Assembly: GCF_000338875.1 (NCBI RefSeq) | Contig: NZ_AOMO01000016.1 | Span: forward strand, 1-64,000 | Reading direction: 5' to 3' | From: Vibrio mimicus CAIM 602 | GTDB lineage: Bacteria; Pseudomonadota; Gammaproteobacteria; Enterobacterales; Vibrionaceae | DNA length: 64,000 nt | In this document: positions 46,316 to 58,445 of the stretch, piece by piece | Position numbering within the stretch: the stretch's first letter is position 1 | Layout of the letters: each line of letters starts with the position of its first letter | Notes under the pieces: model-generated | Databases searched by the model: none | What the model was told of the DNA's origin: nothing | What the model saw: the letters and a program-made list of their open reading frames with translations, nothing else | Translations under genes and position numbers: made by a program

Positions 46316-47911
46316 ATGCGAGTTAAATTCAGTTGGGTATTGGCATTGCTGCTTGTCGGCTGTCAAGCCCCCCAACCTGTGGATACAACCACATCAGATG
46401 ACCAAGCGGTAAACCCGCCAGCTCAATCTGTAAAGGTTAAAAAGAAGCGTAAACCACAAACAACGGCCACTCTCCCTGCCCAAACGACAGAGAGCGTGGA
46501 GGAAGAAGAAGTCGCGCTGACACCACAAGAACAAGACGATGTATGGCAACGCATTGCTATGCAGTTACGACTCGGAATACCAAAGGATCCGAGTGTTGAT
46601 ACTTACCGCGAGTGGTTTATAAAAAACCCGGGGCATCTGCAAGCAATCGCAAGTCGTGCCGAACCATTTCTCTATCTGATCACCGAAAAAGTGGAACAGC
46701 GTGGTCTTCCCATGGAGTTGGTTCTCCTACCCATTGTAGAAAGTTCCTTTGACCCGTTTGCCTATTCACACGGCAGTGCGGCTGGCTTATGGCAATTTGT
46801 CTCAGCAACAGGTAAACGATACGGGCTTAAACAGAACTTCTGGTATGACGGTCGACGTGATGTTTCCGCCGCAACCGATGCTGCTCTAGACTATCTCACT
46901 GTATTGAGCAAACATTTTGATGGCGATTGGTACCACGCCATCGCAGCCTACAACAGTGGAGAAGGACGCGTTGCAAGGGCGATCAAAGCCAACAAAAAAG
47001 CGGGCAAACCGATCGATTTCTTCTCACTGGATTTACCCAAAGAAACCAGTGGTTATGTGCCTAAACTCATGGCACTGGCGGATGTGATTGCCAACCAAGA
47101 AAAGTATGGCATCGCGATCCCGAGTATAGAGAACCGCCAAGTATTGGCTATGGTTGACCCCAAAGAACAGTTGGATCTGGCGATTGCAGCGCAATACGCA
47201 GGCCTAACGGTGAAAGAGCTGCAAAGTTTCAACCCTGCCTACAATCAGTGGGCTACTGCGCCGAATGGCCCGCACCAACTGCTGCTGCCAGTAGATAAGG
47301 TTGAGCGATTTAATGAAGCGATTGAGACCAACCGTGGCAAAGGTGTGAAGGTAGTTCGTTATCAGGTCAAATCGGGCGATACGCTCAGTACGATTGCGGA
47401 CAAATACAACACCACCACAAAAGTGATCAAAGCGGCTAACCAGATTGCAAGCAATCAGATCCGTGTGGGTAGCTACCTGTTTGTTCCTACGTCAGTAAAA
47501 GATGAGAAAGCTTATGCGCTTAGTGTGAGTAATCGTCTTGCTAAAACTCAGTCAGTGCCTCGAGGACAGTACCAAGTAACTCACGTGGTCAACTCTGGGG
47601 AAAGTCTCTGGAGTATCGCGAAAGAATACAAGGTGTCTTATCAGTCCCTTGCTAAATGGAATGGCATGGCTCCGAAGGACTCACTACGTAAAGGGCAAAA
47701 GCTCGTCGTATGGAAAGACAGCAAACCTAGTGGTGTGATCCGCACTGTGACCTATAAGGTGCGCTCAGGTGATACATTGAGTGGCATTGCTAATAAGTTC
47801 AAAGTAAAAACCACTGATATCGTCAAGTGGAATGCATTGAACAGCCGCAATCATCTTAAACCTGGTCAGCAGCTCAAACTGTATGTCGATGTGACTAAAT
47901 TCAGCGCATAA
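46316..47911 (+). CDS. mltD: Membrane-bound lytic murein transglycosylase D
   Basis: A 531-residue outer-membrane lipoprotein (lipobox LVGC near residue 16). The SLT-type catalytic domain has the active-site Glu in LPIVESSFDPFAYSHGSAAG, followed by three LysM repeats starting with YQVKSGDTLSTIADKYN, HVVNSGESLWSIAKEYK and YKVRSGDTLSGIANKFK. It cleaves peptidoglycan glycan strands. An inverted repeat TTCAGCGCA/TGCGCTGAA overlaps the stop codon. Confidence 0.95.
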   Translation: MRVKFSWVLALLLVGCQAPQPVDTTTSDDQAVNPPAQSVKVKKKRKPQTTATLPAQTTESVEEEEVALTPQEQDDVWQRIAMQLRLGIPKDPSVDTYREWFIKNPGHLQAIASRAEPFLYLITEKVEQRGLPMELVLLPIVESSFDPFAYSHGSAAGLWQFVSATGKRYGLKQNFWYDGRRDVSAATDAALDYLTVLSKHFDGDWYHAIAAYNSGEGRVARAIKANKKAGKPIDFFSLDLPKETSGYVPKLMALADVIANQEKYGIAIPSIENRQVLAMVDPKEQLDLAIAAQYAGLTVKELQSFNPAYNQWATAPNGPHQLLLPVDKVERFNEAIETNRGKGVKVVRYQVKSGDTLSTIADKYNTTTKVIKAANQIASNQIRVGSYLFVPTSVKDEKAYALSVSNRLAKTQSVPRGQYQVTHVVNSGESLWSIAKEYKVSYQSLAKWNGMAPKDSLRKGQKLVVWKDSKPSGVIRTVTYKVRSGDTLSGIANKFKVKTTDIVKWNALNSRNHLKPGQQLKLYVDVTKFSA

Positions 47912-47933
47912 GTCATGCGCTGAATGAGCAGGA

Positions 47934-48782
47934 TTAGTCTGGTAATCGAAAACTGACTAACAGTGGATTATGATCAGAAGCGTCCGATTGAGGCGCTTCT
48001 GCTTTTTTAAGGATTAGACCACGATAAAAAACATGATCGAGCGGCAAACCATTAATAAACGTGGTACGGTTATCGGACTCAAAAACCACGGCTTGCAAGC
48101 CAATATCCGTAAGTGCAGCGCTCAGTAGAGCCATCCGCGCCTCACTCCAACTGTTAAAATCACCAGCAACAATCACAGGTCCCGCAAAAGAGCGAAGTTC
48201 ATCAAGCAATGCTGCAATCTGCTCTTGATACTCTTGCGTACCATATGTGAAATTCACCGCATGCAGGTTCACCACCGCCAACTCTTGCTGGTTGCTTAAT
48301 CGGTAACGTGCATAAATCGCTGATTTAGGTAAACGCAACCAAGGCTCTAACTGAGTGTAAGCACACGCCATTGCAGGCATGACTTTAGCGAGATTGATGA
48401 CTCCAGCCGCTTCACCAAATGCTTCAAAAGCTCGTGTTTGAGTGCCATCCCAACCATATTGGCTAATCCACGCTTTAAACGCCTCGTTCATATTCGCCTC
48501 TTGCAACAACAAAAGTTGCTGAGGAGCACTGAGTTGCGCGAGCGCGCCTTGCCAGTTAGAGCGATTTTGCTTATAGATATTCCATACCAGAAGGTTGATC
48601 TGTCCATCCTGATCCAAAACTTGAGGCTTGGGATTTTGATAACACAACAGAGGCTCGCCTTGCTGATTGTGACCTATCGTCACCAGCTCGGGTTGGCTAG
48701 GAATGGTAAAGATGAAGAAAAAAGCAGAAATACCAACAACTGAAAGCAGTATGGGGAGAATCCAGTAACGTTTTTTCATCAA
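47934..48782 (-). CDS. Endonuclease/exonuclease/phosphatase-family membrane protein (YafD-like)
   Basis: A 282-residue protein with an N-terminal transmembrane anchor ([19 protein letters not shown]) and an EEP-fold domain. The motifs [16 protein letters not shown] [47 protein letters not shown] and SDHNPLLV carry the catalytic Asn, Glu, Asp and His. It resembles E. coli YafD, whose gene is in the same neighbourhood (mltD-gloB-yafS-rnhA-dnaQ). Its substrate is unknown. It is convergent to mltD. Confidence 0.88.
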   Translation of the reverse strand: MMKKRYWILPILLSVVGISAFFFIFTIPSQPELVTIGHNQQGEPLLCYQNPKPQVLDQDGQINLLVWNIYKQNRSNWQGALAQLSAPQQLLLLQEANMNEAFKAWISQYGWDGTQTRAFEAFGEAAGVINLAKVMPAMACAYTQLEPWLRLPKSAIYARYRLSNQQELAVVNLHAVNFTYGTQEYQEQIAALLDELRSFAGPVIVAGDFNSWSEARMALLSAALTDIGLQAVVFESDNRTTFINGLPLDHVFYRGLILKKAEAPQSDASDHNPLLVSFRLPD

Positions 48783-48789
48783 GCACCCT

Positions 48790-48821
48790 CAAAACAAAAT
48801 AAGGAGCCTTAGCTCCTTATT
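48790..48821 (-). terminator. Terminator of glnB
   Basis: On the minus strand AATAAGGAGC-TAAG-GCTCCTTATT is followed by TTGTTTTG, 35 nt after the glnB stop. Confidence 0.85.
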
Positions 48822-48856
48822 GTCGACACGATATAACCTACAATTAGGCTCGATGC

Positions 48857-49204
<348 letters not shown>

Positions 49205-49253
49205 TTAAACGGCTGTCAGTGCACGGCATTATCTGTCAGCAACCGATAACAAT

Positions 49254-49281
49254 CAATAAAAAGCCCAAGCAAGGCTTGGGC
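49254..49281 (-). terminator. Terminator of the cytochrome c gene
   Basis: On the minus strand GCCCAAGC-CTT-GCTTGGGC is followed by TTTTTATTG, 18 nt after the gene's stop. Confidence 0.9.
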
Positions 49282-49299
49282 ATTCATCAAAACAGGTGC

Positions 49300-49611
49300 T
49301 TATTTCAAACTAGAGTAGTATGCGGCTAAGTTAGCAATATCATCATCACTCAGCATCATCGCCTGTGCTTGCATTACTGCCGCTAGGCCACCGTTACGTT
49401 CTTTGTTTTTGTATGCTTTCACAGACGAAATGATGTATTGCTCATTCTGTCCTTTCAGATTCGGATAACCCGGGATCACAGCAACCCCATCCATACCGTG
49501 ACAAGCTGCGCAAACTGCTGCTTTTGCTTGACCAGCGGCTACATCACCCGCCAGTACCGAACCTGACAATAAACTTCCACCAAGAACGAGCGCCATTACT
49601 ACTTTGTTCAT
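49300..49611 (-). CDS. Small periplasmic cytochrome c
   Basis: A 103-residue class I cytochrome c with signal peptide ([21 protein letters not shown]) and heme motif [20 protein letters not shown] likely gives the distal Met ligand. It resembles cytochrome c554/c5-type electron carriers. An ATG 12 nt upstream (49623), with AGGG 8 nt before, is an equally possible start. Confidence 0.9.
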   Translation of the reverse strand: MNKVVMALVLGGSLLSGSVLAGDVAAGQAKAAVCAACHGMDGVAVIPGYPNLKGQNEQYIISSVKAYKNKERNGGLAAVMQAQAMMLSDDDIANLAAYYSSLK

Positions 49612-49658
49612 TGCTTTCCCCATGTAATTATCCCTATAGATTATGTGTGGTTATGAAT

Positions 49659-50981
49659 TTATTTTGGCACAGAATCGGAAGATTTGAACCAAACCAACTC
49701 ACAATCTTGACCACTGAAATCACGATCCACGAATAAATCCGCTACACAAATCACCCGATCTTGGTACATGAGGATGGGGATTTGTCGCCGCTGCCAACTC
49801 GGGATACCGTACTCTTGAAAAAGCTTTTTCAACTTACGCGATCCACTACGACCAACCGGACAAGCCACCAACCCTTGAGGATCAAAACTTACCCAGAGTT
49901 GGCTTGGGTCATCAGGAAGTTTTATATTTCCTGATAAGTGCATCGCCAATTTTAAGCGGCCTAAACCTTGCGGTAATGACAAAAGCTGCTCAGGGACAAT
50001 AGTGCTACGCCACCCAGAGAGATCAATTTCAGGCTGCACTAGATGCAATTGCTGCCGAAAACGACGGACTTCGATCTGATTCAGTCGGAGTTTGGGGTTA
50101 GCATCCTCGCTCGCTAAGGCAACTTCATACCATAGCTGATCGGTGTGTTGACGACTCGGCATCGGCAGTCGGTGATGCGCAAACCAAGCTCGTATCAGTT
50201 GTCGCCGCGAAGCCTCACTACTCTCAGCAAGTGTGAGGATCGATAATCCGCCATCCTGAGTAATCGCCCTTTTTAAAGCATCGGCCAACAGCTCTTGCAA
50301 TAGCACTTCCTGTTCAGCGCACAACTCGGCACTGCGTTGTACCGCTTGGCGAATGCTCGGCCAACGTTCTGCAAGAACGGGCGTGATGTGATGACGCAGA
50401 AAATTGCGCTCGTAGCGAGTATCAAAATTACTTTCGTCCGTGATCCAACTCAGCTTCTTCTGTATGGCATAAGCTTCGATATCTTGGCGAGAAACGGTCA
50501 ATAATGGACGAGCTAAGTGGCCTTGGGCAAAAGGCGCGTAGGCAGCCATTGCCGACAAACCTTTAGGGCCACTACCTCGCTTTAACGCGAGCAAAAAGGT
50601 TTCGAGTTGATCATCTGCATGCTGACCAAGCAATAGAAGCGTGTCAGAACCCACATGCTGAGATAGTGCTTGATAACGCGCTTCACGCGCCATTTTTTCA
50701 ATGCTTTCACCACTGCCGACCGCCAATTGAACGCGCTCAATTTGGCATGAAATGTTGGCTGCTTGGCACCAAGTTTGGCAATCTTGCGCCCATTGATCCG
50801 CATTCGAACTCAATCCATGGTGTACATGAACCGCTTCTACATCCCAACCAAACTCATCACGCCCACGAGCTAACAACGAGAGTAAAACTCGCGAATCCAC
50901 TCCACCGCTTAACGCCAGCACTAATTTACGAAATGGGTAACGCGCTAATTGCTGCACGAAATGGGGATAAAGATCGCTCAT
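49659..50981 (-). CDS. tilS: tRNA(Ile)-lysidine synthetase
   Basis: A 440-residue N-type ATP-pyrophosphatase with the PP-loop [13 protein letters not shown] and motifs [12 protein letters not shown] and [20 protein letters not shown], plus C-terminal tRNA-binding domains. It modifies the CAU anticodon of one tRNA-Ile to read AUA. It is separated from accA by a terminator. Confidence 0.95.
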   Translation of the reverse strand: MSDLYPHFVQQLARYPFRKLVLALSGGVDSRVLLSLLARGRDEFGWDVEAVHVHHGLSSNADQWAQDCQTWCQAANISCQIERVQLAVGSGESIEKMAREARYQALSQHVGSDTLLLLGQHADDQLETFLLALKRGSGPKGLSAMAAYAPFAQGHLARPLLTVSRQDIEAYAIQKKLSWITDESNFDTRYERNFLRHHITPVLAERWPSIRQAVQRSAELCAEQEVLLQELLADALKRAITQDGGLSILTLAESSEASRRQLIRAWFAHHRLPMPSRQHTDQLWYEVALASEDANPKLRLNQIEVRRFRQQLHLVQPEIDLSGWRSTIVPEQLLSLPQGLGRLKLAMHLSGNIKLPDDPSQLWVSFDPQGLVACPVGRSGSRKLKKLFQEYGIPSWQRRQIPILMYQDRVICVADLFVDRDFSGQDCELVWFKSSDSVPK

Positions 50982-51030
50982 AAGCTCAACACAGTGTGAA
51001 AAAGTGCCTCAAGTTTACCCCTTGGGCTCA

Positions 51031-51063
51031 GAAAGCAAAAGGGCTGGCCTAAGCCAACCCTTT
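51031..51063 (-). terminator. Terminator of accA (dnaE-accA)
   Basis: On the minus strand AAAGGGTTGGC-TTAG-GCCAGCCCTTT (with a T-G pair) is followed by TGCTTTC. It lies about 59 nt beyond the accA stop and before tilS. Confidence 0.82.
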
Positions 51064-51121
51064 CCGTTTTTTGATGAGTGATTGCCCATACTCAGCAATC
51101 AAACTATCGCTAGTCCAATGA

Positions 51122-52081
51122 TCAACAGTAGCCGTAGTTCATCAGACGCTGATAGCGACGCTCAAGTAAGTTTTCATGGTCAAGCGTGTCCAGATCCGCT
51201 AACTGGCGCAGTAGAGTCGCTTTCAGGTTTTCTGCCGTTTGTTTGTGGTTACGATGCGCACCACCCAGCGGCTCTTCGATGATTTCATCGATCAGTTCAA
51301 GCTCTTTCAGACGAGGAGCAATCAAGCCCATCGCTTCTGCCGCTTGTGGCGCTTTGTCGGAATCACGCCACAGAATAGATGCGCAACCTTCTGGTGAAAT
51401 CACTGAGTAAGTTGAGTATTGCAGCATGTTCACGTAGTCACCCACGCCAATTGCCAATGCGCCGCCAGAACCGCCTTCACCAACTACGTTACAGATCACT
51501 GGTACTTTCAGGCCTGACATCACTTTGAGGTTTTTTGCGATCGCTTCAGACTGACCGCGCTCTTCCGCTCCGACACCTGGGTAAGCACCCGCAGTATCGA
51601 TAAAGGTGATGATTGGCATGTTGAAACGTTCTGCCATCTGCATCAAACGTAATGCCTTACGGTAGCCCTCAGGTTTTGGCATCCCGAAGTTACGTTTCAC
51701 TTTTTCACGAGTTTCACGCCCTTTCTGGTGACCAATCACCATTACCGCTCGGCCATCAAGACGCGCAATACCGCCCACAATCGCTTTGTCGTCAGCGTAG
51801 GCACGATCACCAGCCAGTTCATCAAACTCAGTAAAGATATGATTGAGGTAATCCAGCGTGTAAGGACGCTGCGGGTGACGCGCCAATTGCGCGACTTGCC
51901 ATGCACCTAAATCACTGAAAATTTTCTTTTTCAGCTCAAGGCTTTTTTTCTCAAGCTGTTCCAGCTCTTTTTCCAGATCTACGGATGCACTTGTACTGTG
52001 ACGAGATACATCACGCAGTGCCTGAATTTTCGTTTCCAGTTCGACAATCGGTTTTTCAAAATCAAGAAAATTGAGGCTCAT
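51122..52081 (-). CDS. accA: Acetyl-CoA carboxylase carboxyltransferase subunit alpha
   Basis: A 319-residue subunit of the carboxyltransferase, making malonyl-CoA for fatty-acid synthesis. It has [20 protein letters not shown] and the crotonase-like oxyanion region [20 protein letters not shown] and [17 protein letters not shown]. It is 54 nt after dnaE on the same strand; the lpx-dnaE-accA order is typical. Confidence 0.97.
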   Translation of the reverse strand: MSLNFLDFEKPIVELETKIQALRDVSRHSTSASVDLEKELEQLEKKSLELKKKIFSDLGAWQVAQLARHPQRPYTLDYLNHIFTEFDELAGDRAYADDKAIVGGIARLDGRAVMVIGHQKGRETREKVKRNFGMPKPEGYRKALRLMQMAERFNMPIITFIDTAGAYPGVGAEERGQSEAIAKNLKVMSGLKVPVICNVVGEGGSGGALAIGVGDYVNMLQYSTYSVISPEGCASILWRDSDKAPQAAEAMGLIAPRLKELELIDEIIEEPLGGAHRNHKQTAENLKATLLRQLADLDTLDHENLLERRYQRLMNYGYC

Positions 52082-52135
52082 CTATCGATCCTTTGTGACT
52101 CAGCCATGCCACCCTCAGTGCGCACTGGCTGAATT

Positions 52136-55100
52136 TTAGTTAAATTCGAGTTCTACCTGATCTTTACCAAGTAGATGCTTTAATTCGTCTAACAATGTAT
52201 CGCTTGGCGTGACTCGCCACTCTGTGCCTAACGTCAGGCGCGCTCGCGCATCAGGGCGCTGGTAGTATACATTGACAGGTACGGTTCCTGCGCGGTGAGG
52301 TTCCAGTATGTGACTAAAACGCTCAAAAAATTGTTGATCAATCTGCGACTGTAAAATCGAGATGGATAAACCGCGGGCAAATTTTTCACGCGCGCTGCCC
52401 AAGTCCATGACCTCGCGCGCCGACATTTTAAGTCCGCCATTGAAGTCATCAAAGCTGACCTGTCCGGAAACCACCAGAATTTTATCTTTTTCTAGCCATT
52501 CTGCATACCGATCTAATGCTTCAGAGTAGAGCATCACTTCCATACGCCCCGAACGGTCATCCAGTGTCATCAAACCAATCCGAGTACCGCGTTTGGTGGT
52601 CATGACTCGTGCGGCAATCACTAATCCCGCTACGGTTAATGATTGATCGCGTCGAGTTGGCGCGGCTTCATTCAAACGACAACTGGTGTATTTCACCAAT
52701 TCTTTAAGGTACTCATCAACCGGATGACCAGTCAAATACAGGCCAAGTGTCTCTCGTTCACCTTCTAAGCGCACTTTTTCTGGCCACTCAGGGACTTGAG
52801 TATATTTTTGTTCCACTTCTTCCGGCGCATCGGTGAGCACACCAAACATATCGGTTTGTCCGAATGCTTCCGCTTGGTGATGTTGGCTTGCCGCACGCAC
52901 GGCATCATCCACTGACGCCATCATGGCAGCACGGTGTGGCCCAAGCCGATCAAGAGCACCGGCCAAAATCAGTTTTTCAATCACGCGTTTGTTGACCTTT
53001 TTCAGATCAATTCGCGCACAGAAATCAAACAAATCTTTGAAATAACCGTCTTTGTTACGTGCTTCAAGAATGGCCTCAATCGGGCCTTCACCCACACCTT
53101 TGATAGCACCGATGCCGTAGACAATTGCGCCGTTGTCATCCACGTTAAAGCGATACAAGCCGGAGTTGATATCCGGTGGCAACACGGTCAATCCCATGTT
53201 CTTACACTCATCCACTAGGCCAACCACTTTTTCGGTGTTGTCCATATCGGCCGTCATTACCGCGGCCATGAACTCAGCAGGATAGTGCGTTTTCAACCAT
53301 AGGGTTTGGTAAGACACCAGAGCATAGGCAGCAGAGTGCGATTTGTTAAATCCGTATCCGGCGAACTTTTCCACCAGATCGAAGATTTTCATCGCCAACT
53401 CACCATCGACGCCATTTTTCTCCGCACCTTCTTGGAATACGGCGCGCTGCTTGGCCATCTCTTCCGGCTTTTTCTTACCCATCGCACGACGCAACATGTC
53501 TGCGCCACCAAGGGTGTAGCCAGAAAGTACCTGAGCAATCTGCATTACCTGTTCTTGATAGAGGATGATGCCGTACGTTGGCTCTAGAATCTCTTTGAGT
53601 GACTCATGTTGCCATTTTTCATCAGGATACGAGATGGCTTCACGACCATGTTTACGGTCGATAAAGTTATCCACCATGCCAGATTGCAACGGCCCCGGAC
53701 GGAACAACGCCACCAGAGCGATGATGTCTTCAAAACAGTCTGGCTGTAGTCGCTTAATCAGCTCTTTCATACCGCGCGATTCAAGCTGGAATACCGCGGT
53801 GGTTTTTGCATCTTGTAGGTTACGGAATGAACGAGCATCGTCGAGAGGGATCGCCTCAATCCGCACAGGCGGTTGACCCATTTTTTTCAAACGAGGATTA
53901 ACCAGACCCAGAGCCCAATCAATGATGGTAAGAGTACGCAGCCCTAAGAAGTCGAACTTGACTAAGCCTGCGGTTTCTACATCGTTCTTATCGAACTGGG
54001 TAACGGGGAAGTTACCTTCCGCATCACAGTAAATCGGCGCAAAATCGGTAATTGCCGTGGGCGAAATTACGACGCCCCCAGCGTGTTTACCGGCGTTACG
54101 GGTACAACCTTCCAGAATTCGACACTTGTCGATCAGCTCTTTAACTTCTTCATCAGCGTCATACAGCTCTTGCAATGCAGGCTCGGCGATAAACGCTTTT
54201 TCGAGTGTCATGCCCGGATCGGGTGGGACTAATTTTGAAATGCGATCGACAAAACCGAACGGATGACCAAGCACTCGACCCACATCGCGAATGACCGCTT
54301 TCGCCGCCATGGTACCGAAGGTAATGATTTGTGATACCGCATCACGACCATACATTTCCGCAACGTGATCAATCACTTGGTCACGCTTATCCATACAGAA
54401 ATCGACGTCGAAGTCGGGCATGGATACCCGCTCTGGGTTCAAGAAACGTTCGAACAGCAGATCATATTCCAGCGGATCAAGGTCGGTGATTTTCAGTGCG
54501 TACGCAACTAATGAGCCCGCACCCGAACCACGCCCCGGACCTACCGGAATATCGTTATCTTTTGACCACTGGATAAACTCCATCACGATCAAGAAGTAAC
54601 CAGGGAAACCCATCTGGTTGATTACATCGAGCTCGATTTGCAGTCGCTCATCATATTCTGGGCGGCGCTGTGCTCGGACTTCTGGATCAGGGAAAAGGAA
54701 TTCGAGTCGCTCTTCCAAACCTTCACGGGATTTCATGACTAGGAAGTCTTCAATCGCCATCCCTTCGGTTGGGAAGTTAGGCAGGAAATATTCGCCCAAG
54801 CGCACCGTTACGTTACAACGCTTGGCAATCTCCACGCTGTTTTCCAGTGCTTCGGGAATATCCGCAAACAGCTCGCACATTTCCGCTTCGCTGCGTAAGT
54901 ACTGCTTAGGGCTGTAATTTTTCGGGCGGCGCGGATCTTCAAGCGTGTAACCATCATGAATCGCTACTCGGATTTCATGCGCTTCAAACGATTCTTCGGT
55001 AATGAACACCACTTCATTGGTTGCGACCACTGGCAGCTCATATTGCTCAGCCAACTCAAGCGCAAAATGTAAGTAGCTCTCTTCATCAGCACGCCCGGTG

Positions 55101-55615
55101 CGCACTAATTCTAAATAGAAATGGTCAGCAAAGTGGGTTTGGTAAAACTCAAGACACTTCTCAACTTGTTGTTGGTTGCCTTTCAGCAAAGCGCGCCCAA
55201 TTTCGCCACTCTTGCCCCCCGAAAGCACAATCAAGCCTTCGGCATGCTCCATCAACCAAGCTTTATCAATCACGGGTTGATGTTGGACATGACCACGCAG
55301 ATACGCTTTGGAGATCAATAAGGTGAGGTTTTTATAGCCGACATTATTTTTGGCAAGGACGGTCAGCTTAGTCAGTTCGTCACCAAACTCTTCCGATTGC
55401 AGAGTAAAATCGGCACCGATGATCGGTTTGATACCGCAATTATGCGCGGTGCTGTAAAACTTAACCAAGCCACACAAGTTAGTGAAATCGGTCAACGCCA
55501 TTGCTGGCATGCCCATTGCCGCCACTTTTTTCACCAATGGCGGTACTTTGGACAAACCATCCACCATTGAGAAATCACTGTGAACACGTAAGTGGATGAA
55601 CTTTGGGTCTGACAT
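52136..55615 (-). CDS. dnaE: DNA polymerase III alpha subunit
   Basis: An 1159-residue replicative polymerase. The N-terminal PHP domain ([18 protein letters not shown]), the palm with the catalytic acidic motif [15 protein letters not shown], and the C-terminal OB-fold ([19 protein letters not shown]) are all present. The frame is open 10 codons upstream, but [10 protein letters not shown] matches the family. Length equals E. coli DnaE. Confidence 0.97.
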   Translation of the reverse strand: MSDPKFIHLRVHSDFSMVDGLSKVPPLVKKVAAMGMPAMALTDFTNLCGLVKFYSTAHNCGIKPIIGADFTLQSEEFGDELTKLTVLAKNNVGYKNLTLLISKAYLRGHVQHQPVIDKAWLMEHAEGLIVLSGGKSGEIGRALLKGNQQQVEKCLEFYQTHFADHFYLELVRTGRADEESYLHFALELAEQYELPVVATNEVVFITEESFEAHEIRVAIHDGYTLEDPRRPKNYSPKQYLRSEAEMCELFADIPEALENSVEIAKRCNVTVRLGEYFLPNFPTEGMAIEDFLVMKSREGLEERLEFLFPDPEVRAQRRPEYDERLQIELDVINQMGFPGYFLIVMEFIQWSKDNDIPVGPGRGSGAGSLVAYALKITDLDPLEYDLLFERFLNPERVSMPDFDVDFCMDKRDQVIDHVAEMYGRDAVSQIITFGTMAAKAVIRDVGRVLGHPFGFVDRISKLVPPDPGMTLEKAFIAEPALQELYDADEEVKELIDKCRILEGCTRNAGKHAGGVVISPTAITDFAPIYCDAEGNFPVTQFDKNDVETAGLVKFDFLGLRTLTIIDWALGLVNPRLKKMGQPPVRIEAIPLDDARSFRNLQDAKTTAVFQLESRGMKELIKRLQPDCFEDIIALVALFRPGPLQSGMVDNFIDRKHGREAISYPDEKWQHESLKEILEPTYGIILYQEQVMQIAQVLSGYTLGGADMLRRAMGKKKPEEMAKQRAVFQEGAEKNGVDGELAMKIFDLVEKFAGYGFNKSHSAAYALVSYQTLWLKTHYPAEFMAAVMTADMDNTEKVVGLVDECKNMGLTVLPPDINSGLYRFNVDDNGAIVYGIGAIKGVGEGPIEAILEARNKDGYFKDLFDFCARIDLKKVNKRVIEKLILAGALDRLGPHRAAMMASVDDAVRAASQHHQAEAFGQTDMFGVLTDAPEEVEQKYTQVPEWPEKVRLEGERETLGLYLTGHPVDEYLKELVKYTSCRLNEAAPTRRDQSLTVAGLVIAARVMTTKRGTRIGLMTLDDRSGRMEVMLYSEALDRYAEWLEKDKILVVSGQVSFDDFNGGLKMSAREVMDLGSAREKFARGLSISILQSQIDQQFFERFSHILEPHRAGTVPVNVYYQRPDARARLTLGTEWRVTPSDTLLDELKHLLGKDQVELEFN

Positions 55616-55687
55616 GCAAGGAATATCCAAGTCTGGGAAACGCAATTGCGCTCTATTCTACGTTAATCTGAGTTGGCTTTCAGTCGC

Positions 55688-56309
55688 TTATTCTAAGCCA
55701 AGTGCGCGTTTTACTGGGCCAAAGCTTTTACGATGCTGCTCAATCACACCATGCTGATCGATGGCCGCAAAATGTGCTGCCGTTGGGTAGCCTTTGTGTT
55801 TGGCAAAACCAAACTGAGGATATTGCTTATCCAGCTCTTCCATCTCGTGATCGCGGATCACTTTGGCAATAATCGAAGCTGCGCTGATTTGCGCCACGCG
55901 GAGATCGCCTTTTACGACGGCTTGAGCATCCATCGGCAATGTAGGTACTTTATTACCATCCACCAACACCAAATCTGGCTGCACAGCCAATCCCGCCACA
56001 CGCGCGCTGCATGGCGACCATGGTCGCTTGGAAGATATTCAATTCATCGATCTCTCGCGGAGAACAGCGACCGACCGACCAAGCTAAGGCTTTTTCTTGA
56101 ATCTCAGGAAACAGCGCTAAGCGTTTTTTCTCACTGAGTTTTTTGGAGTCATTCAAGCCAACAATCGGCCGATTAGGGTCAAGGATAACCGCCGCAGTAA
56201 CTACATCCCCAACAAGAGGACCACGGCCAACTTCATCCACTCCCGCAATCAAGGCATAACCAGCCGGAATCTCAAAGGGAGGCAGCTCAATGCTTGGTTT
56301 CTTCGCCAT
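55688..56309 (-). pseudogene. rnhB: Ribonuclease HII, with a one-base frameshift
   Basis: The N-terminal frame (56309 down) has the RNase HII signature [20 protein letters not shown] and [13 protein letters not shown]; the second frame (to 55688) has [26 protein letters not shown] and [13 protein letters not shown]. Together they make 206 residues, the usual length. Around 56000 the minus strand reads GCGCGCGTGTGGCGGG where removal of one base (T, or the G before it) gives Q-R-A-V-A-G-L. The first frame ends within 12 residues of the junction. It is either a real null allele (rnhA is intact) or a sequencing error. Confidence 0.9.
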
Positions 56310-56327
56310 GTTGTTTTCTCAATTTTT

Positions 56328-57473
56328 TTAATTTTGTTTTTGAATCAAATGCAGTACAGCTTGTGCAGCTTGTTGATCCGCATCTTTACGGATCCATTGA
56401 TGCATTTCGGTGAATTTACTCATCAAATCTTGGTTATCACTATCAAGCAAACGGCTCACTTCATGGTAAAGATTGTCGACCGTACAATCATCTTGCAGCA
56501 GCTCTTTCACCAACTCTTCACCGGCCAAAATATTCGGCAAAGAGACATAAGGCGTTTTCAGCAGACGTTTAGCCAGAAACGCAGTAAATGCATTCACTCG
56601 ATAACCAACCACCATGGGCCGCTTAATCAACATACATTCCAGTGCAACGGTTCCAGAAGCTAGCATAACGGCATCGGATGCGGTAATCACATTGCGCGCG
56701 GTATCATCCACCAACACAAAGTTGAGTTCTGGCGCAACTTGCTTCCATACTTCTTCAAATTGTGCACGGCGTTTGGCATTCACTAACGCGACGACAAAGC
56801 CTAATTCTGGATAGCGCGCCTGCAACTTTTGGCAAGTCTCGATAAACGGTTCCGCAAGCATTTTCATTTCGCCACCACGGCTACCAGGCAATACCGCTAA
56901 CCAGCGGCGTTGCTCATCTAAGCCAAGTAACTGGCGAGCGGCCAACTTATCTGACTCTAACGGAATAGAGTCCGCTAAGGTGTGACCGATAAACTCACAA
57001 GGTACATTGAATTTGTCGTAAAACGCTTTCTCAAACGGCAGAAAAGCCAACACCAGATTGGTGGCCGCCGCAATGCCATGAATACGATTTTGTCGCCATG
57101 CCCACACCGATGGACTGACATAGTGCACCGTTTTGATCCCCGCTTGTTTGAGGCTCAGCTCAAGACGCAAGTTAAAATCAGGGGCATCGATACCGACAAA
57201 CACATCAGGCGGATTCGAGGTGAAATATTTGACCAGTTCGGCTTTCACTTTCAGCAAGCGCGGCAAACGCCCAAGCACTTCGACCAGCCCCATAACGGCG
57301 AGTTCTTCCATATCAAACAGAGACTCACAGCCGAGTGCGATCATTTTTGGCCCACCGATACCGACAAATTCAGCATATGGGTAACGCGCACGCACCGCTT
57401 TGATGAAGCCTTCACCCAAGGTATCACCCGAGAGCTCGCCTGCAACTATGCCAATCCGTAATGGTCTGTTCAC
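56328..57473 (-). CDS. lpxB: Lipid-A-disaccharide synthase
   Basis: A 381-residue GT19 glycosyltransferase that joins UDP-diacylglucosamine and lipid X. Motifs: [17 protein letters not shown] at the N-terminus and [40 protein letters not shown] is the C-terminal nucleotide domain. It is 18 nt before rnhB, but the 182-nt gap from lpxA contains a strong terminator-like hairpin, so it may need its own promoter. Confidence 0.96.
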   Translation of the reverse strand: MNRPLRIGIVAGELSGDTLGEGFIKAVRARYPYAEFVGIGGPKMIALGCESLFDMEELAVMGLVEVLGRLPRLLKVKAELVKYFTSNPPDVFVGIDAPDFNLRLELSLKQAGIKTVHYVSPSVWAWRQNRIHGIAAATNLVLAFLPFEKAFYDKFNVPCEFIGHTLADSIPLESDKLAARQLLGLDEQRRWLAVLPGSRGGEMKMLAEPFIETCQKLQARYPELGFVVALVNAKRRAQFEEVWKQVAPELNFVLVDDTARNVITASDAVMLASGTVALECMLIKRPMVVGYRVNAFTAFLAKRLLKTPYVSLPNILAGEELVKELLQDDCTVDNLYHEVSRLLDSDNQDLMSKFTEMHQWIRKDADQQAAQAVLHLIQKQN

Positions 57474-57566
57474 TCTATTTTCTCCACCGTTGAAAGAGAC
57501 TCTTAACTCCGCTCAAACTATGTAAAGTTGCCGCTAATACCGCAGCCGCTTCAGTAAGCAGAGTCT

Positions 57567-57604
57567 AAAAATGCAAAAGATCGCTGAGAGTAGCAGCGAT
57601 CTTT
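57567..57604 (-). terminator. Terminator-like hairpin between lpxA and lpxB
   Basis: On the minus strand AAAGATCGCTG-CTACTCT-CAGCGATCTTT (11-bp perfect stem) is followed by TGCATTTTTAG. It lies 51 nt after the lpxA stop. Confidence 0.75.
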
Positions 57605-57655
57605 CAATTTATCAGTCAACTCACTGCTCTGAGTAAGTCAATTAGCGCATGCCCA

Positions 57656-58444
57656 TTAACGAATGATACCGCGCTCTGATTTCTCAAGAAAATCGAGGAA
57701 CACTTTCACACTTGGGAACTGTTCTGCTTCTTGAGCAATTTCTGCTTTCGCCGCTTCTAGCGTCAGGCCATTGCGGTACAGCGATTTGTAAGCACGGCGA
57801 ATCGCATGGATTTCTGCCTTTTCAAAGCCGCGACGCTTTAAGCCTTCGACGTTGATACCGAAAGGTGCACAGTGGTTACCTTGCGCCATCACGTAAGGTG
57901 GCACATCTTGTACTACGATAGAACCGCCACCCAGCATACAGTGGTCGCCAATATGGCAGAACTGATGAATCGCTGACATGCCGCCGATAATCGCTTGATT
58001 GCCCACTTTTACGTGACCCGCCAAAGTGGCGTTATTGGCAAAAATACAGCGATCGCCAATCACACAGTCATGCGCAACGTGTGCGTTGATCATAAACAGG
58101 TTATCGCTACCAACCTGAGTGATGCCTTTGTCTTGTACCGTACCACGGTGCATAGTCACGCTTTCACGGATAGTATTGCGATCGCCAATGATCAATTGGG
58201 TATCTTCACCTGCGTATTTGAGGTCCTGACACGCTTCACCAATCGAAGCAAACTGGAAAATACGATTGAAACAACCAATTTTGGTTGGACCTTTTACTAC
58301 GACATGAGACATAAGCTCGGTGCCTTCACCGATCTCAACCTTGCTGTCGACATAGCAAAAAGGACCAATTTTTACGTTAGCGCCAATAATGGCACCTTCT
58401 TCCACTACAGAAGTTGGGTGAATTTGTGCTGATTCGTGAATCAT
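57656..58444 (-). CDS. lpxA: UDP-N-acetylglucosamine acyltransferase
   Basis: A 262-residue left-handed beta-helix enzyme, the first step of lipid A synthesis. Hexapeptide repeats run through residues 1-190 ([20 protein letters not shown]), with the catalytic His in [13 protein letters not shown]. The start at 58444 is 1 nt from the fabZ stop, so translation is probably coupled. Confidence 0.97.
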   Translation of the reverse strand: MIHESAQIHPTSVVEEGAIIGANVKIGPFCYVDSKVEIGEGTELMSHVVVKGPTKIGCFNRIFQFASIGEACQDLKYAGEDTQLIIGDRNTIRESVTMHRGTVQDKGITQVGSDNLFMINAHVAHDCVIGDRCIFANNATLAGHVKVGNQAIIGGMSAIHQFCHIGDHCMLGGGSIVVQDVPPYVMAQGNHCAPFGINVEGLKRRGFEKAEIHAIRRAYKSLYRNGLTLEAAKAEIAQEAEQFPSVKVFLDFLEKSERGIIR

Positions 58445-58445
58445 C

